From: Maylandia zebra
Lineage: Eukaryota > Chordata > Actinopteri > Cichliformes > Cichlidae
Reading direction: 5' to 3'
DNA: 64,000 nucleotides
Assembly: GCF_041146795.1 (NCBI RefSeq)
Contig: NC_135185.1
Coordinates: 6,559,529 to 6,623,528 of the forward strand
Part shown: positions 1-13,600 of the stretch, piece by piece
Layout of the letters: the number at the start of each line of letters is the position of its first letter
How positions within the stretch are numbered: the stretch's first letter is position 1
Translations under genes and position numbers: made by a program
Notes under the pieces: generated by a model
Told to the model about the DNA's origin: nothing
The model's input: the letters and a program-made list of their open reading frames with translations, nothing else
Database searches by the model: none

Positions 1-2426
1 CATTAAGGGTAGTGATGCACTCTGCCCCACCCGGTTCTCCCCATCCCCTACAGTCCCTAACCTGGCTGACCCCATTCACTAAGCAGACAAAAGAAAGAGA
101 CACTGATAAAGTGGGAAATTAAACAGACGTGTAGTTGCTGCAAAATTAAACATTTAAGAAACTGTGCACAGATTGCACCTCATATCAAGGCAAGGTCAGT
201 TAAAACTTAATTAACACTGCAGAGTATTAAAAAGTATCAGAGCAGTTACAACACAGCAACTCTCAGTAAGAAACCCATAATTTGGTTATACATGTACAAT
301 GACAATAAAGTGCTATTCTATTCTAGTCTATAAGGTCACTTTAACAGCACAGACATACTTTTAAGTCACTACAGGAATATTTTAGGACTTCTACAGCGAT
401 AGCAGAGGAGATAAAAATACCATCAACTAGGATAAGGTCACTGTTGGATACCAGAGACAGACTGGGAACAAATGCAGTGGAAACACTCAGATGAAGTTTT
501 CATTATCTTTGAACCACACAGAAAACATCCACCTGTGTTACCATCGTGTTATTTTTCCAGCTAACAACTTGTAAGAATTAAAACAACAACAACAACAACA
601 ACAAAAAGTCCCTTTTTATTGGTTACTCACAAAGCTGCGGTGTCTCCTGGCTGCCTGGGAGCCAGTCATGTTTCGACAGGAAAGCACTGCGCCCCGCTGA
701 CGATGCCCACAGAGATTCCCACAACACCAGATTTTTCCCAACTCAGAGCCCCGATAACCGCAGAGACACAGAGAGGGAGACGGCAGGAGGGGGAAGCCAC
801 TGATCCCAGTCAAGCCTGCGACAGCCAGACACACCCAAACCGGAAACCAGACGATAGGCTTTCATAATAAAGGCTTCCTGTCGGCTCCGTTCTCATTGTT
901 GCCAAAACGGAGGAAAACGCCAGTATCGAATTTCGTACAAACCTTTTACGCTTCCAGAGCTGCCCCTAACACTTTATTTGGTACTGCTTAATCTTTTGCC
1001 AATCAACGTCAGCGCCTATGAAGATATTAGAAAAATGCCAATCACAGTACCACATAGTACAAATGATATGAGGTGTTTATTTCTGTCCACATATATAAAT
1101 ATTTAAAAAAAATAAGGTCTTAGACCCCCCCCTCCAAAAAAACAAAAACAAATTATCAGCACTTTACAACAAAAATGTTTTAAAATGCTGATTAATTCCC
1201 TTTTAATCCCTGTGACGTGAAATGAGCCCTTGTATTTACTGTTGCCTCTACTGATTTAGTATTTCAGTGCCTGCTGGTCAGTAATAGATCACCAGAATTC
1301 TCTGGCGTCTTATCACCCACATGCTTCTCTCGTGCAGTATAACCCTTATCACCATCCCGCTCTATACTGCAACTCAGATGAGTCATAAGAATCTGGTGGT
1401 AGTTCTTGCATATTTGTACCCATGGAATATGGGGGGTAGGGGAGATAAGTTGCAAAAGACCTCCAGGATACACACAGTCTTCCATAAAAAAAATCAAATA
1501 AAATGAATAAATACAAATAAAAACTTTGCAGCTAAAATATTCAGGACATTAAATTTTGTAGTAAAGATTTGATTTTCAGTGGAACAAGGCTTGAGGTCTA
1601 TTAAAGAGTGCCTAAAAATTTCCACTATAGTCACTTCCACTTTAAAAAGGAGAGAACTATAGGTATACTTTAAAAACAACAACAACAAACAAAACAAAAC
1701 AAAAAACAAAAACAAAACACAAAAAAAAACAAAAAACAGCCCTTTGGTGATTTCTGTTTATTTAAATGTACTATATAAATAAATTTGAAATTAAGAAAAA
1801 TAGCGGAGAGTCAAATTGACCAATCCTGCATATACATTATGCTCATTTTGCAGCTTTTATGATTAAGTACGCTTAAGTTCTCCATTTCAGTTCCATTCTA
1901 ATTTTGAAAATCCCGACCGGAAGCTCAAATGGCTACATTGTCACTACCTTCACACCGGAGGTTCTGTTAGTCACGAGGGGCGGACTCACGAGGCCCTTAT
2001 TTGGAAGCTGAACGGGTGAAACCTCTGAGAGACAGCTGGGGGAGCCAATAGACAGGCTGAAGACAAACTACTGTTGCCTGCCAGAACCAGCAAGCAAAGT
2101 ACTGTAGTTTTGTTCACCGTTGGGCCTGAATATTCTTAGTACAGTCTAATTACCTACAGTCATATCGATACTTCTCACACACCAACAAAAAATACACACC
2201 AAGGCGCAAATAAAGCCCATTACTAACACTCATTAACAGAGGCGTGTTTGACGTAGAAGATATGCTTGTTTACGATTTACCAACCAAGTGTGAAACAACC
2301 ATCTATCATCCGGTCTAACAAGGCAGCAAAAAGCTATTGAGGATTACGTTTTTTTGGCAATCCCGTGATATTTTTACATGTACTTAAAGAAAACAACCCA
2401 AGAAAAAACAGCCCCCTTCTACTTAC
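1..2426 (-). other. mark3: mark3 intron 1 (partial)
   Basis: This is sequence downstream of the mark3 first-exon donor on the minus strand, running off the left edge. I see no conserved coding exon in it. It holds short A-rich and CAA-type simple repeats near 585-605 and 1675-1740. A GC-richer patch at about 620-960 contains only chance ORFs on both strands. Confidence 0.55.
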
Positions 2427-2477
2427 ACTTTCCGTCACCTTCTCGTTGACTGTAGGTAAAGGAGTTTTTGTTGACAT
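2427..2477 (-). CDS. mark3: MARK3 first coding exon (MAP/microtubule affinity-regulating kinase 3)
   Basis: This 51-nt coding exon reads MSTKTPLPTVNEKVTES on the minus strand and ends at a consensus donor (AGT then gtaagt, intron at 2421-2426). It closely matches the extreme N-terminus of vertebrate MARK3 (MSTRTPLPTVNE...). MARK3 is a Ser/Thr kinase of the Par-1 family that phosphorylates microtubule-associated proteins and CDC25/KSR-type 14-3-3 clients at cortex and cytoplasm. The kinase, UBA and KA1 domains are not in the window because the rest of the gene lies left of position 1. The call rests on a 17-residue peptide plus synteny: eif5 lies just upstream on the same strand, as in human TNFAIP2-EIF5-MARK3. 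The 5' UTR and start site lie between about 2478 and 2600 and are not resolved. The paralogue suffix (a or b) cannot be decided. Confidence 0.8.
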
Positions 2478-4977
2478 CTTTTATTCCTTCTTCCTCAGCC
2501 AGTCGCCGTTTTAAGTCCAAAATACACAGTCTTCAGCCCGACAGCCGAAGAATGAAATTATTGCTTTGCTTTTCGGCTTCCTCCGGAGAAACAGTCTCAG
2601 CATGGATCGTGACAATTTTCAAACGAGACCGGACGTGTTAGAGTCGAGCACCTGAACAGCTATGGGCAGGAAAAACCCTCACTAAAGAGCATAACAATCC
2701 CTCTTACAGCATTTACACGGCGTGTACAAACCGTGCATGGCCTGTGCTAAACTCGGCAGGGAAACGAAATCAGTGTCCGTCTGTCCGTTTAGGTTTGAGT
2801 CACTGGAGCTAACTATAATAACGTTAAGGCGCTGTCGGTCGCCACTTCCAAAAATCGCCACAGGCTTTTCTTCCACAAAACCACTCTGTCTAGAACCGTG
2901 CCATGGCGTCGAGTGTCACCTCTGGATAATTCTCGGAGTGATTCAAAAGATTCAGGTAGCTGAAATACTCGTCGTCGGCTCGGTTTCTTCCATCTCCGGC
3001 GGCCCAAAGTGAAGCGGGTCTGTCTGTTTTAGGTGGGACCAAAATGGCTACTCAGCGGCTGGGCTGGATTATGCTGCCTTCACGGACACCAACTGAGCTC
3101 CGACATTAGAAATTATTCTAAAATGTCGGTCAACCGACCTAATAATGGCATTTCTTTGTTCGACTGGGTGATTCAAGAAAGATCAAAGAAAATATTTTTT
3201 CTCTTAGGAATAAGATTGAAGCTTTTGTGTGCAATATACTACTTAACAAGCTTAATAAAAAGTAAGAGATTGTCATAGGATTTAGCCTGCAGTTAAATTG
3301 CTTTTATTAATAAATATTTTGTTGATTATTTTCAGTCTCTCTGCAAAGTTATTATTATTTGACCAACATCAAAATGTATTAATTATCCTTATAAAACACA
3401 GTGTGTTTTCTAGTACTACAACTCAACTGTAGCAATCAGAAATTGCGTTACAAATACTAGTTGTTTTTTAAATAACAGCTACATTTATAAATGTTTCTGA
3501 CGTGTTTGTGTGTGTGGTAGTTTAAAAACATTAGAATCAGTTTACATTCTACAAATAGACACATTACATATGGTAGGTGTTACTGCTTAGTTATATTTTT
3601 GTAGGTCGGACTGGATGTTTCAAAATTAAACTGCGGAGGGATTTAGGGTTAAATGCCTTAGACAATAAGGAGTTGTTTTTCTAAGCCTTGCTTATTTTCA
3701 TGTTTGATTCCATACACTAAGACGACGCCAAGTTCCCCGTTTTGGGTTTAATGTCGAATTCAGAGATTTGTTTGTGATGGAATGTGAGTATCTTATTTCC
3801 CAAAGCACCTGAAGGCAGCACGACTGTGTCCAGTTGAACGGGTGGAGGAAGTGAGGAAACCGACTGACCTCAGTCCCACAGGACCACAAGTACAGAGAGG
3901 CCTGTCATCAGTCGGGAGGAAATGGGAATTTAGTGAGCTTCAAAGGAAAACAGTTGTGCGCCTTTGTCAAATATTAGCGAGACAGAAAAGAATATCAACA
4001 CCATCCTTTTATTCTTCGAATTCAATTCGAATAAATGAGAGCTTTAAAGGTCGCTAGTATCTTTTTGTTTTTTTGTTTTGTTTTGTTTTTTTACACAAAG
4101 TCTTATAGGTTTCATACAGGATACAACATTTACAGGTCGTAGATATACCTTTTGGATTTCTAGGCTGTGAATTTCTACACCACAGTTTAAGTTTGAGCTA
4201 ATAAGTTCACCGTTTCCACTGCTGGAAAAGTGCAATATAATAAGTTTGTCCGTGACATGCAGCTCTAAATCAGTAAAACTGAATAAACAGTAGAGCTGCC
4301 AAGTGTAATGAAGGAGTTTTCGTTTTACAAAGCATCCGTCTGCAGGTTTTTCAGCCTAGCAACAGTTGTTCTTACCAGTGTTTTAAGTAAACCAGTCGCA
4401 AATATAACACCATCACCAATGTCACCTTATTCAAAGTTCTATTTCAATGTGAGATGAGGAAGAGTGGTATAAAACAAAGCTCAGTATAACTGGATTAAAA
4501 ACCACATTAGTTACATTCTGGCTTTTTATCTCAAAAATAGACTAAGTTTTATGTGAAACTGCCATTTGGGTTCCTTACTTTGCAAATTAATTCTCAGTCA
4601 GTTTCCAGGTCTCTTTCTGTAACATGAGGCGAACGTGTATGTTTAGTTTAGTACGACCAGTGGCGTTACAGATAGTTGATCTAGTGTTGTTTGAACTTTG
4701 GTTTCCTATTACAAAACATGGACACATGCATATTTTCCCTCCCTCACAGAGCTGCAGTGCAGATTTTTAAAAACACACCATCATGCTCTGAAGATGAATC
4801 TGATCACCTTTTTTTTTTTTTTAATGATTTAACAATTATGTTATTTTATTTATGATATAGAAAACATCTGGCTTCACAGCACAACATTTAAGGGAAGAGG
4901 TTTCCCCTCAGATTCTCTGTTAATCACCTACCAGAGAAAAACTGTCCAATCTCACAGATGAAACAGTCAAATGTGCT
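2478..4977. other. mark3-eif5 intergenic region
   Basis: This spans the mark3 5' UTR/promoter side (about 2478-3050, relatively GC-rich) to the eif5 3' end. The ORFs at 2680-3010 on both strands overlap each other, lack splice-site support and resemble nothing I know, so I do not call them. The rest is AT-rich with T-runs near 4064-4092 and 4808-4823. I see no further gene. Confidence 0.5.
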
Positions 4978-4997
4978 GGATAGCAAAACATTCATTC

Positions 4998-5003
4998 TTT
5001 ATT
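4998..5003 (-). other. eif5: eif5 polyadenylation signal (AATAAA)
   Basis: On the minus strand an AATAAA lies about 310 nt downstream of the eif5 stop codon. This gives a compact 3' UTR of about 0.3 kb. No other hexamer is better placed before the next gene. Confidence 0.6.
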
Positions 5004-5313
5004 GACTGGAAAAATACAAGGACCAAAAGAAAAAAAAAAAAAAAGTGCAGTCAAAACAAAATTCCCAAATCACCCGTGATTAAAACCCCCAAAAGAGACT
5101 TCATTTCATCAACTGAATACACTTCAAAATGACAGCGTTAATGTGCAGCAGATAAAGCGCTATGTTAAATCATGCCACTAAGCGGAGAAGGGATCGCAGA
5201 GAGGGCTGGTGGTGGGACAGGTAGTAAAGGAGGGAAAAGGCCAGCCATTTAGCTAGTGCAGGGCATCGTGAGTCAAAGCCGCAAGTCAGGAAAAGCATCA
5301 TCACTCGAGTCTC

Positions 5314-6986
5314 TCAGATCGCATCGATGTCAATGTCGTCCTCTTCTTTCTCTGGCGTGTCTGGTTTCACAGTCTCCACTTTGAGCTCGCGGGCAGAGGA
5401 CGAGTACACCACCTGAGGACAGGAAAACATGCAGCTGCTCAATAAACACCCCCGACTGCATCAGCATCAGTCCTCTCACAACAGAAACAAATCTGTCGCA
5501 TTTTAAAAATTAGTGCAACTCTAACCTTCATGCTTACTGTCATTTTTAAAAATTGACTTTCAAGCTGCTAACGAGCGAGGTGTCAGTAGACCGGAGTCAC
5601 CCGGTGGTCAGCCGGTGAAACGGAATATTGGAATTTTATGCAGGTTTCATACTCAGTCTCCAAGTATAGGCTACAGGTATTAAAGTGATTTGATTTTCAT
5701 ACTAAATTGCAGTTTTTATATTCGTACAGAGCAAAACAAAAAACAAACAAAAAGCCACTAAAAGTCGGCATCCATTTTAAACTGAGTGACGCAATAGTCA
5801 CAGGACTGGCCTCTTTGTGCTTCCTCCTTTCGGGGTGCAGCTTCCTTGTTAGAAATGTTATTCCTAATTCTTCCAGGAACTAGTGGGTGGAGCTGACCCA
5901 GTTAATGATGCAGCACACCTGAGCAGGCTGACAGACTGGTGTGAGTGCATGCATGCATATATGGATATAAGTATACAAGTAAATGCACTCACTTATATAC
6001 ACACCTATATCCATAATGCACACTCTGACTACATGTGGCAGCTGGAAGCAGTTGTGACAATGACGCGATTAATTTTTGCTTTAATCTGGACGTTCTCAGT
6101 AACTCCTGAACTACAGCTGTTTTTTTTTTAACTGTACTTCACGGCACACAGCCAAGTGACCACTTCAGATAACTCTACCTCAACATTCTCATCATCTTCC
6201 TCCTCCTCTTCTTCGCTACCCTCGCTCTCCTCCTCTGCCTCCTTCAGCCATTTGACAAAAGGAGCGGCCTTGGCATGGATCTCTTTGGCAAGTTCCTTGG
6301 AGACGTACTTCTTAGAAACCTGATGAAGAAGAAAATGGATTTAATGCAATGACTGATTTCAGTGTAAAAGACCTCAAATAAACAAGCCCTTGGGGTTATT
6401 TGAACTGTAGTCTTCATGCTGCTGTTGCAGTATTTAGCATCTAACAGTTAATGTGTATCCAAAGTAAATAAAATACCGTAACAAAAGTCACAGTTAAGGG
6501 AAATCTAGCTCAAATTTTCAGGACGTAAAGACTTAGCAAAACTCAAGTAATTCTGTATTTATTAATAGCACTTTTTTATCTTTATACCTATTCCTCCACT
6601 TCTTTGTTTAATATATTTAATTCACACATTTTGAATTGATTACAATTCAATTTGCTCTCAGCTGTGTCTATTCATTCCTAAACCAGCTTGATTGCATTTA
6701 AAATATGCCACACACAAAACTTACAACTATTAGGGGCCTCAATAGTGCACCCGAATCTCAGCCCACACACAAAGCCCCTTTAAAAAGACCAGGTCTTACA
6801 TTTCTTTGTTAGTGGCCTTTTTAGGCTTTCTTTGGTGTAACACTGTCTGAAAGGATGTGTTGAGCCCAACACTCTGCTTTTGTTATGCAGTGCAGGTTAG
6901 GTGTGTCACTCTCACTCCCCACTTGTGGTGGGAGATGGGGAGTCAATGTATGGTCAGACTGGTGTAACAAAACAGACTAGTTTGGG

Positions 6987-7049
<63 letters not shown>

Positions 7050-9682
7050 GAAGTGTGAATTCATTCTTTGTCAAAGGCGGCCCTAGTCCACTGCACTTCC
7101 TGCTGTTTGATGTATTAATGTCCTAAAAGCTCTTGACCTCAACTTTTTGGCAGCATTATACTTTCAGCTTAATATAGTCGTACTCCTGCAGCTAAGGACC
7201 TGGAACCAGACACATATTAGAGCTCATGTCGTTTCATTTGCAGAATGAATCTGTTCAAACAGATTCCAACCACCTCTTCCTCACGCTACTCCAATCATCA
7301 ATATTACCAGAGAGGTTTGATATGACGACTGACACCTCTGCATACTGCAGTCTGTTAGGTGTTTTTAGTGGCTCAGTGCTACAGTTTCTGAGGTTGGAGG
7401 TTTATCCAAGTGTCCCCTGAAGCATTTCAGTCTTTCAGAGTCAGGGTATAAGACAAGCTCTAATTTCACCAATTTAACAAATACCAGCTTTCAGTAGAAT
7501 ACAGTTTAGATTTTTATTGTTTGTTACTCTAACGAAGGCTCTGTGCTGCAAAGAATAAGCCTAAATCTAATTTAATTTGCCATTTCCCTTTTAAAGATCT
7601 ATCAGTGAGTGCTCATAACCGATTCATGGGGTAACGATTAACTACCATCTGCTCCCAGATCACCTTTAGGCTTTTAATTTCTGGGCAAAATGGGATCAAG
7701 TTCAGCAGGCATTTCTTTTTGTGATTCAGAACACAGAGTTTAACTTGACATTAGTAGTTAAGTCCCTCACCTTCTCTGCCCAGGCGAAAATCACGTCCTC
7801 CTCCAGCAGGTCAGCGTCGTACAGGTCTTTGAGGATGATGGGAACACGTGGCAGGAGCTGGACCTGATGCAGCTTCACGACACACTCAAAACCTCCCAGC
7901 AGATACTTCTGGGCTTTCTTGTTGTTGTGGCAGAACTAAGGAAAAGGTTAGGAAAGCCATGAGACATGTGAAACACACCCTAATGTGAGGAAGAGGACAA
8001 GACAGCACCATAAGGACACGCAGCACAGACTTGAAAATGACTTACACGCAGGAAGTGACGTTTGTACTTCTTGATCTGGTCACGGATGTTTTCGTTGAAC
8101 AGCAGTTCGCTCAGGATGAGCGGGCCCATGGCCTTCACATCCAGGCGCTCTGCCTCCGCCAAGATCTCTTTATCAGCTGCGTCAATCGTTCCGCTTTCCT
8201 TTTTGTTCTGCACATTTAAAGAACAAATGGTTACAGGGGAGGAACTAAAGTATCTCCAATTCTTGTGTGTGCAAATAAAATCTATGCGTAAAGGCCAAGC
8301 ACCGAACACCGGTTCTTCATTTTTAAAGTGTACTTTTGATGTTTCACAAACTCCTGCCGAGAAAAATTCAGGACAATCGGGGGACCCTTACTTTCACAAA
8401 GCTGTAGAAGAGGTTGACCCTATCCTCCAGGGGTTTCTCCAGGTCCTCGCTGAGCGTCAGGTTCTTGGCGTGATCGCTGATCTCCTCCATCCTCCGCCTC
8501 TGTGCCTCCTCTGTAGTCTCCTCTGCCCAGTCTTCATCATCGTCATCTCGATCCTAAACAGGAAACCACAGAGGATTCAGGCAAAGCGAGATGGTGCAGA
8601 AACACTCGGGCTTGCTTGGATTTTGCATCTTAGTGGGTCATATTATGGTGAAATGCAAAAGAGGGCTGTGCAGCCAATAATAGTAATAATAATAATAGAA
8701 AAAGAAAATTAAATTCAACCAGAACCCCCCCAAAAAAATTGCATTAAAAAAAAAGAAGAAAAAAAAAAGAAAGAAATTGCTGATGTAAACTCAGTCTAAA
8801 GAGAAACTCTTTCATTTGAACTGGAGGAAGTGGTTCCGGTTGAGAGCTTCGAGGACACGTATACTGCAAACGTGGAAGTTGCTAGACTCCCTTTTTATGC
8901 AAACGCAAACTCTTTTTGGAGGTCTTTGGGTGACGGCCCCACCCTTTCAGTGAAAAATCCATTACAAAGAATGTTTCACAACACATGTGTCAGTGTGGAC
9001 CTTAATCATTATTACCATTCCTGTGAAGGGGGAAATGTGGGATACATATCATGAATTGTGAATACTAAGGAGTTTGAACAGTTCTACAACACTGATGCTT
9101 CACTAGGAAATCTGCACCACAAATCACTACCAAGCATCAAACCTGAGCAAACTGTCAACTCTGAGCTTCTTATTTTGATGGGGTTGGTTGCTGAGAACTT
9201 TTCAGAGTAAGGGTCATCGGGGAAAAGTTACAATTTACACCAAAATAAAAACAGCATACGAGCACGAGAAGACCCCTGAATCTCTACTCAAAAGCCACTA
9301 GACTGTGTGGCATTAGTGTCTAAAATAAAAGCTGGCACTTTGCTGACTACTACTGACTTCAATGGTGTCTGAGAAAACCGTGTGTGAAGTGAAGAGAAAC
9401 GTTTTGTGCTAGTGTCCCGTGGCTGTAGAAGCCCAGCGGGTGTCTGGGAGCACAGCAGACGCACCACAGCCTCGGGAGCATCAAAGTTGTCATGGTTTCC
9501 AGCCTCGCCACTGCCAGAGCCGTTCTCCTTGTCCTTCTTGCGGTTCTTCTTCTCCTTCTCTTTCTTCACAGATGCAGATCCACTATCATTGCTCTCTGTG
9601 TTAGGAAAGACAAAAGTCTTCATTAGCAAGTCTGTCTTGGGGTTTTGGCTGCAGTTCCCTTTTCTGGATTCACCACAGAGAG

Positions 9683-9713
<31 letters not shown>

Positions 9714-11236
9714 CACCAGGTGGGTTTTTGAGGATGAATGTGCAGAGTTTGTGTCTGGTGTCTAGCATGCCGCGGTATCCACAGGCCTTACAGGAAGTAC
9801 CAATAGTTTGTTTCTTGGGATTGACATGCTGCAAGGACAAAAAAATAAATTATTTTGTACCTAAAAAACTGCCACACAATCTAGTACTCTTCTTTACACA
9901 GGCAACTTTTCTTATACTGAATCTAAAGTGGGAAGTATCTTTATTTAGTAATTTAATATTTATTTATTAACCACGTGATTTTCATAGTCACAAGGTGCTG
10001 TAAACACAAAGGAAATAAATGAAAAAAATTTCGGGTCATAATAGCCAATAAAAGGGGACACATTATCATCATTAAGTCATATAGTTGTATTAAATTATTA
10101 CTTTGTTCTTTCCCTTTCTGTCGCCCACCCACAAAAAAACAAATAAATACTCTGCACCTGCCCCGGAGATGCTGTGAAATATTTACCAGATCAGTTTCAG
10201 GGTTGTCACACTCGGCACACAGCACAAATTTTCTGATGAACCCATCAAGCATGTCCTGCAACTTGTTCGCCTCGTGGGATCCGTTGACGATGTAACGATC
10301 GTTTTTGGTATCAAACTGGGTCTGAGCGCCGAGTTCACAACCAAAAAACTTGGTCGGGTCTGCGGAGGAGAGGAAAAGCAGCACATGAGGCCACCATGAC
10401 CCAGCAAAAAAAAAAAAAAAAAAAAAAAAACAAAACGAGGAGACTTTGCCCTGGTAATTATTGGTTTTGAAGAACGTTACTGTTTTTTTTATCTTTAAAG
10501 GAAGATGTTAAACATTAGGCGTTTGTTTGCTTTTAAACTGGTAATGAACATGACAGACATTTAAGCTTGATCATCAAATACTCCAACTACAAAATTGTGT
10601 AAACGAAAAATGTCAAGAGTACACAAACTTGTCGACCAAGCCAAACAGCCTTTCCCCCCCCTAATGTGCCGGCACATCTTACAGTCTCAATCGAACGGGG
10701 TCATTTCATTTGAGTAATTGCCACATCATCATGTTTAAAGAATTCTATAAACAAAACATCTCTCCTTCACCTGGGGTGAATATTACAACGATGAATTCAA
10801 AAGAGAAAAATGAGAGAATATAAAAGTGACAGTCAAAACGTCAAAAATGTCATTGTGAAAATAAACAGACTTTAACAAGCTCTAGTTCAATTCCAGCTAA
10901 ACACTAAGATTTACATGTTGTTACTCACATGTTGGAGGCCTGTTCAGAGCCTTTGCAACATCAACCATGTTGACAATGACCGTCTTGATTCCATTCCCTT
11001 TGCCTTCAACCTGGATTGAAAGGAAAAACCCACATGTTATATTCACACCCAAACATTTCTTCCTACAGGACTCAGGAAACTTTAGACCAATTCCAACCAC
11101 TATTCTGATGCTGTTTTTCTCTCCCCAATGGACAAATCTAAAAAAAACAATAATGAGTGGTTACCTTGGCAATCAGACGGGGCATCTTGTAGCGATAGAA
11201 CTGGTCTGACACGCTGCGGTTGACGTTGACAGACAT
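5314..11236 (-). CDS. eif5: Eukaryotic translation initiation factor 5 (eIF5), complete
   Basis: Ten coding exons join in phase: 11236-11165, 11010-10929, 10359-10187, 9828-9717, 9595-9465, 8553-8392, 8207-8046, 7935-7771, 6319-6179, 5412-5314. Total is 1299 nt, 432 aa (human 431). eIF5 is the GTPase-activating protein for eIF2 in the 43S/48S complex and stimulates GTP hydrolysis during start-codon recognition. The N-terminal GAP domain has the conserved Arg15 finger (SDQFYRYKM) and Lys33. A four-Cys zinc ribbon follows (Cys99, Cys102, Cys122, Cys125; LCAEC and CKACGYRG). The middle is a charged Lys/Glu linker ([16 protein letters not shown]) with an acidic EDW segment. The C-terminal HEAT/W2 domain (about 235-400) binds eIF2-beta and eIF3, and the tail is acidic, ending DDIDIDAI. 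All exon ends have GT-AG sites. The ATG exon probably extends 5' to 11305, after a strong polypyrimidine acceptor. No lesion is seen. Confidence 0.97.
6989..7047. repeat. (CA)n microsatellite in an eif5 intron
   Basis: An uninterrupted CA dinucleotide run of 59 bp lies in the long intron between the eif5 exons at 7771-7935 and 6179-6319. The His/Thr ORF over it is an artefact of the repeat. Confidence 0.97.
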
Positions 11237-13600
11237 TTTGGCTGGATGTTAGCACTATCAGTAAGATAAAAGGATCTTGGTTGGGGATTTTTCGGGATCT
11301 TCTGTCTGGAAAAGAGGGGATGACATAAACGACTGCAAGCGTGCTCGGTCTCTGACATGAAAAACGCTGTGCCGCTGTGGCTGCAAGCTCCTTGCTTGAA
11401 GTCTAGATTTCCACCACACAGGTTCCAACGGCTGCGCAACAGCTCTGAAAGACGAGAGGGACAAACATCAATATTTAATAAGGAAACCCCACAGTTCATG
11501 TGGGTGTTGCAATCCTACATTGGGTGCAAATACAGGGTTTTGCCCCCCCCCCCAGATTTGTAGACATGCACTCATGTTACACTTCTAGTCTGTCTTTACA
11601 GAACTTGGTTAACCATCTAGTCTCTGGAGGAGTTTGTTTATATTCTAGTTCTACAAAGTAACAACTTGATGACTGCTGCAATTGCATAAAGACAGCAGTG
11701 CAAATATTACATTTCAGATGACTTATCATGTAAAATAAACATCTTTTCACCACTGTCAGTTTATATACCATCCAACTGAGAAAAGGTACCATGATGACAA
11801 CAATAAGATGCAGCCTAGTTCATTTTGTGAACCCAGTGGTTTGTAGCCTTGGTAGCATCTAATCCACAAGAAAACAGTTAAAGATTCCTGTGGTGCAGGC
11901 CTGCTCTTGAGTGACTGCCACTATTAAGAAAGACCAGACTCCATTACGACACAGATCCAAGCCAGAGGGAGAGGCAATCGAGGACCCAGTGGCTCCCAGA
12001 GACGACTTATTCAAATCATTTTCTCAATTTAACAGGAATTCCCACAAAAATGGGTCAAGACTGAAAATATCCCAGCAAATCCAAATCATAATCATGTGAT
12101 CCAACAGTGAGCAAGCATGACGTGGGCCCAAAGAAAAATAAAAGCTCTGCCACAAATCTGGATGTTTCTCCCACCTTTTGTTGCCATATAATGCACAAAA
12201 AAAGAGCTTTGTGGACACCCTTTGTCTTACATGAGGGCCCCTGGCTTTAGTCATATAAGGCACTTTTTTACTAGGTCACAAACAGGGAGGCCTAGCAGCT
12301 GCCAAACAACTCCCCCCGCTGATGGTTTTAATATCAACAACAAAGTCTGCAGCAGTTATTGTCTCACACACGCAAGTGCGAGTCTCAATGAAATGCCTCC
12401 CAACTTGTTTGCGACTGACACAGTGGTGTCCGATTTTAAGATCTTTGAGAAGGGCAGAGGTCGAGCCTATTTCAGGAGGAGGCTAGCTAACTAGCTTAGC
12501 AGCTTGGTGCAGAGTGCGTCATACAGTCACTGCACACGAGTGACGGACTGGAAGACGCCATTTTGATACAGTGGCACAGAAATCGTGTCATATTGCTCAA
12601 TAACGCTGACTAAAGCGTTAGCTTTGACAAACACATAACACGACACCAAATATCGCGCAAGAAAGTTGAAATAAATCGTAGATTGCGTCCAAAAACTTAC
12701 CGTTTTCGCAAAACAAAGACATAAACACAACGCTGATCTTCCAAGAGCCGCAGTGAACGGTGGTCGATGCCTGGTGCTGGTTGATGTTATTGACTGCAAC
12801 AGGGTTTCTTAATGATTTTGATGCTCTCAAAGAGGCACGGTTAAAGACCATAAATATCCAAAGTGCGGCTGCTCTTCCTCAAAGGCAGAAGGAGGTTATC
12901 TGGAACGTCCTCGGGCTTTGGGGACCTGGGGGTGGGGGGGGAGAGATAGTTTCGTTATTCACACAAACTGCGAAGTAAACTGTTTATGTCGAGCGAGACA
13001 GCCATCTGTGTTCACTGGGTGGGTATTTGAATAGTCACGTACAGCATAACTGCCACGAGGATTAAACGCTCCATTACCCCCGTTAGCGATTTACCCCCGT
13101 TAGCGATAGTGCCACACCGTGAAAAGATAACGTCAGCCAGCTAACTGGCTATGGTTAACATTGCACGTGTTACGCAGTAAAATTCCCCATAAATTATCTT
13201 ATAGATATAACAATGAAAGCGGGACAATTAGAGTTAATCCACTAATTTGTACCTTCAAATTGACCTTCATTGTTAGCATTATCCGATGCGAAAACAGTAG
13301 CTTGAGGGCCAGTAAATAGTCAGATCCCATGCGTTAAAATGAAACGAGTGGACGTCACACAGCTAACGCAGTTATTAGCCAAGTCCAATCAACGCGGTTG
13401 ACGGAAGATAACGTGATTAAAATTGTCCTCGGTGGTAGCTAGCAGCTATTTCTTTGTAAAATTACAGTCATCGCTGTGAAATCGTCGTTAGGATGAGACC
13501 ATGTAAATGTGATGAAATAATTTCGGACCTACCTCTCGAATGTTCTGCGAAATGCTGCTACACTCGTCGCTTTTACCAACGAACGTCAAGCTAACAGCTG
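11237..13600 (-). other. eif5: eif5 5' UTR exons and first introns
   Basis: Likely non-coding leader pieces on the minus strand are as follows. The start of the ATG exon is at 11305, after a ccctcttttccag acceptor. A small exon of about 12701-12793 is bounded by a tgttgcag acceptor and a gtaagt donor. A first exon ends at about 13533 (donor gtaggt) and lies in the segment to about 13600. The order fits the multi-exon 5' UTR of vertebrate EIF5, but it is inferred from splice motifs only. The remaining sequence, including 11.5-12.6 kb, shows no coding exon. I looked for the H/ACA snoRNA that mammalian EIF5 hosts (SNORA28) and could not place it with confidence. Confidence 0.45.

Noticed and set aside
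2682-3012. Overlapping ORFs on both strands upstream of mark3
   Set aside because: They are a GC-rich promoter-side region with mutually overlapping frames and no splice or homology support.
7160-7440. Possible H/ACA snoRNA (SNORA28-like) in an eif5 intron on the minus strand
   Set aside because: One stem (ACACCT/AGGTGT) looks suggestive, but I cannot find a convincing H box plus ACA tail with two hairpins.
8062-8712. 216-aa plus-strand ORF
   Set aside because: It is antisense to two eif5 exons and the intron between; the eif5 exons on the other strand are conserved and in phase.
9020-9230. Possible C/D box snoRNA in an eif5 intron
   Set aside because: CTGA and TGATG-like motifs occur, but no full RTGATGA/CTGA pair with a terminal stem.
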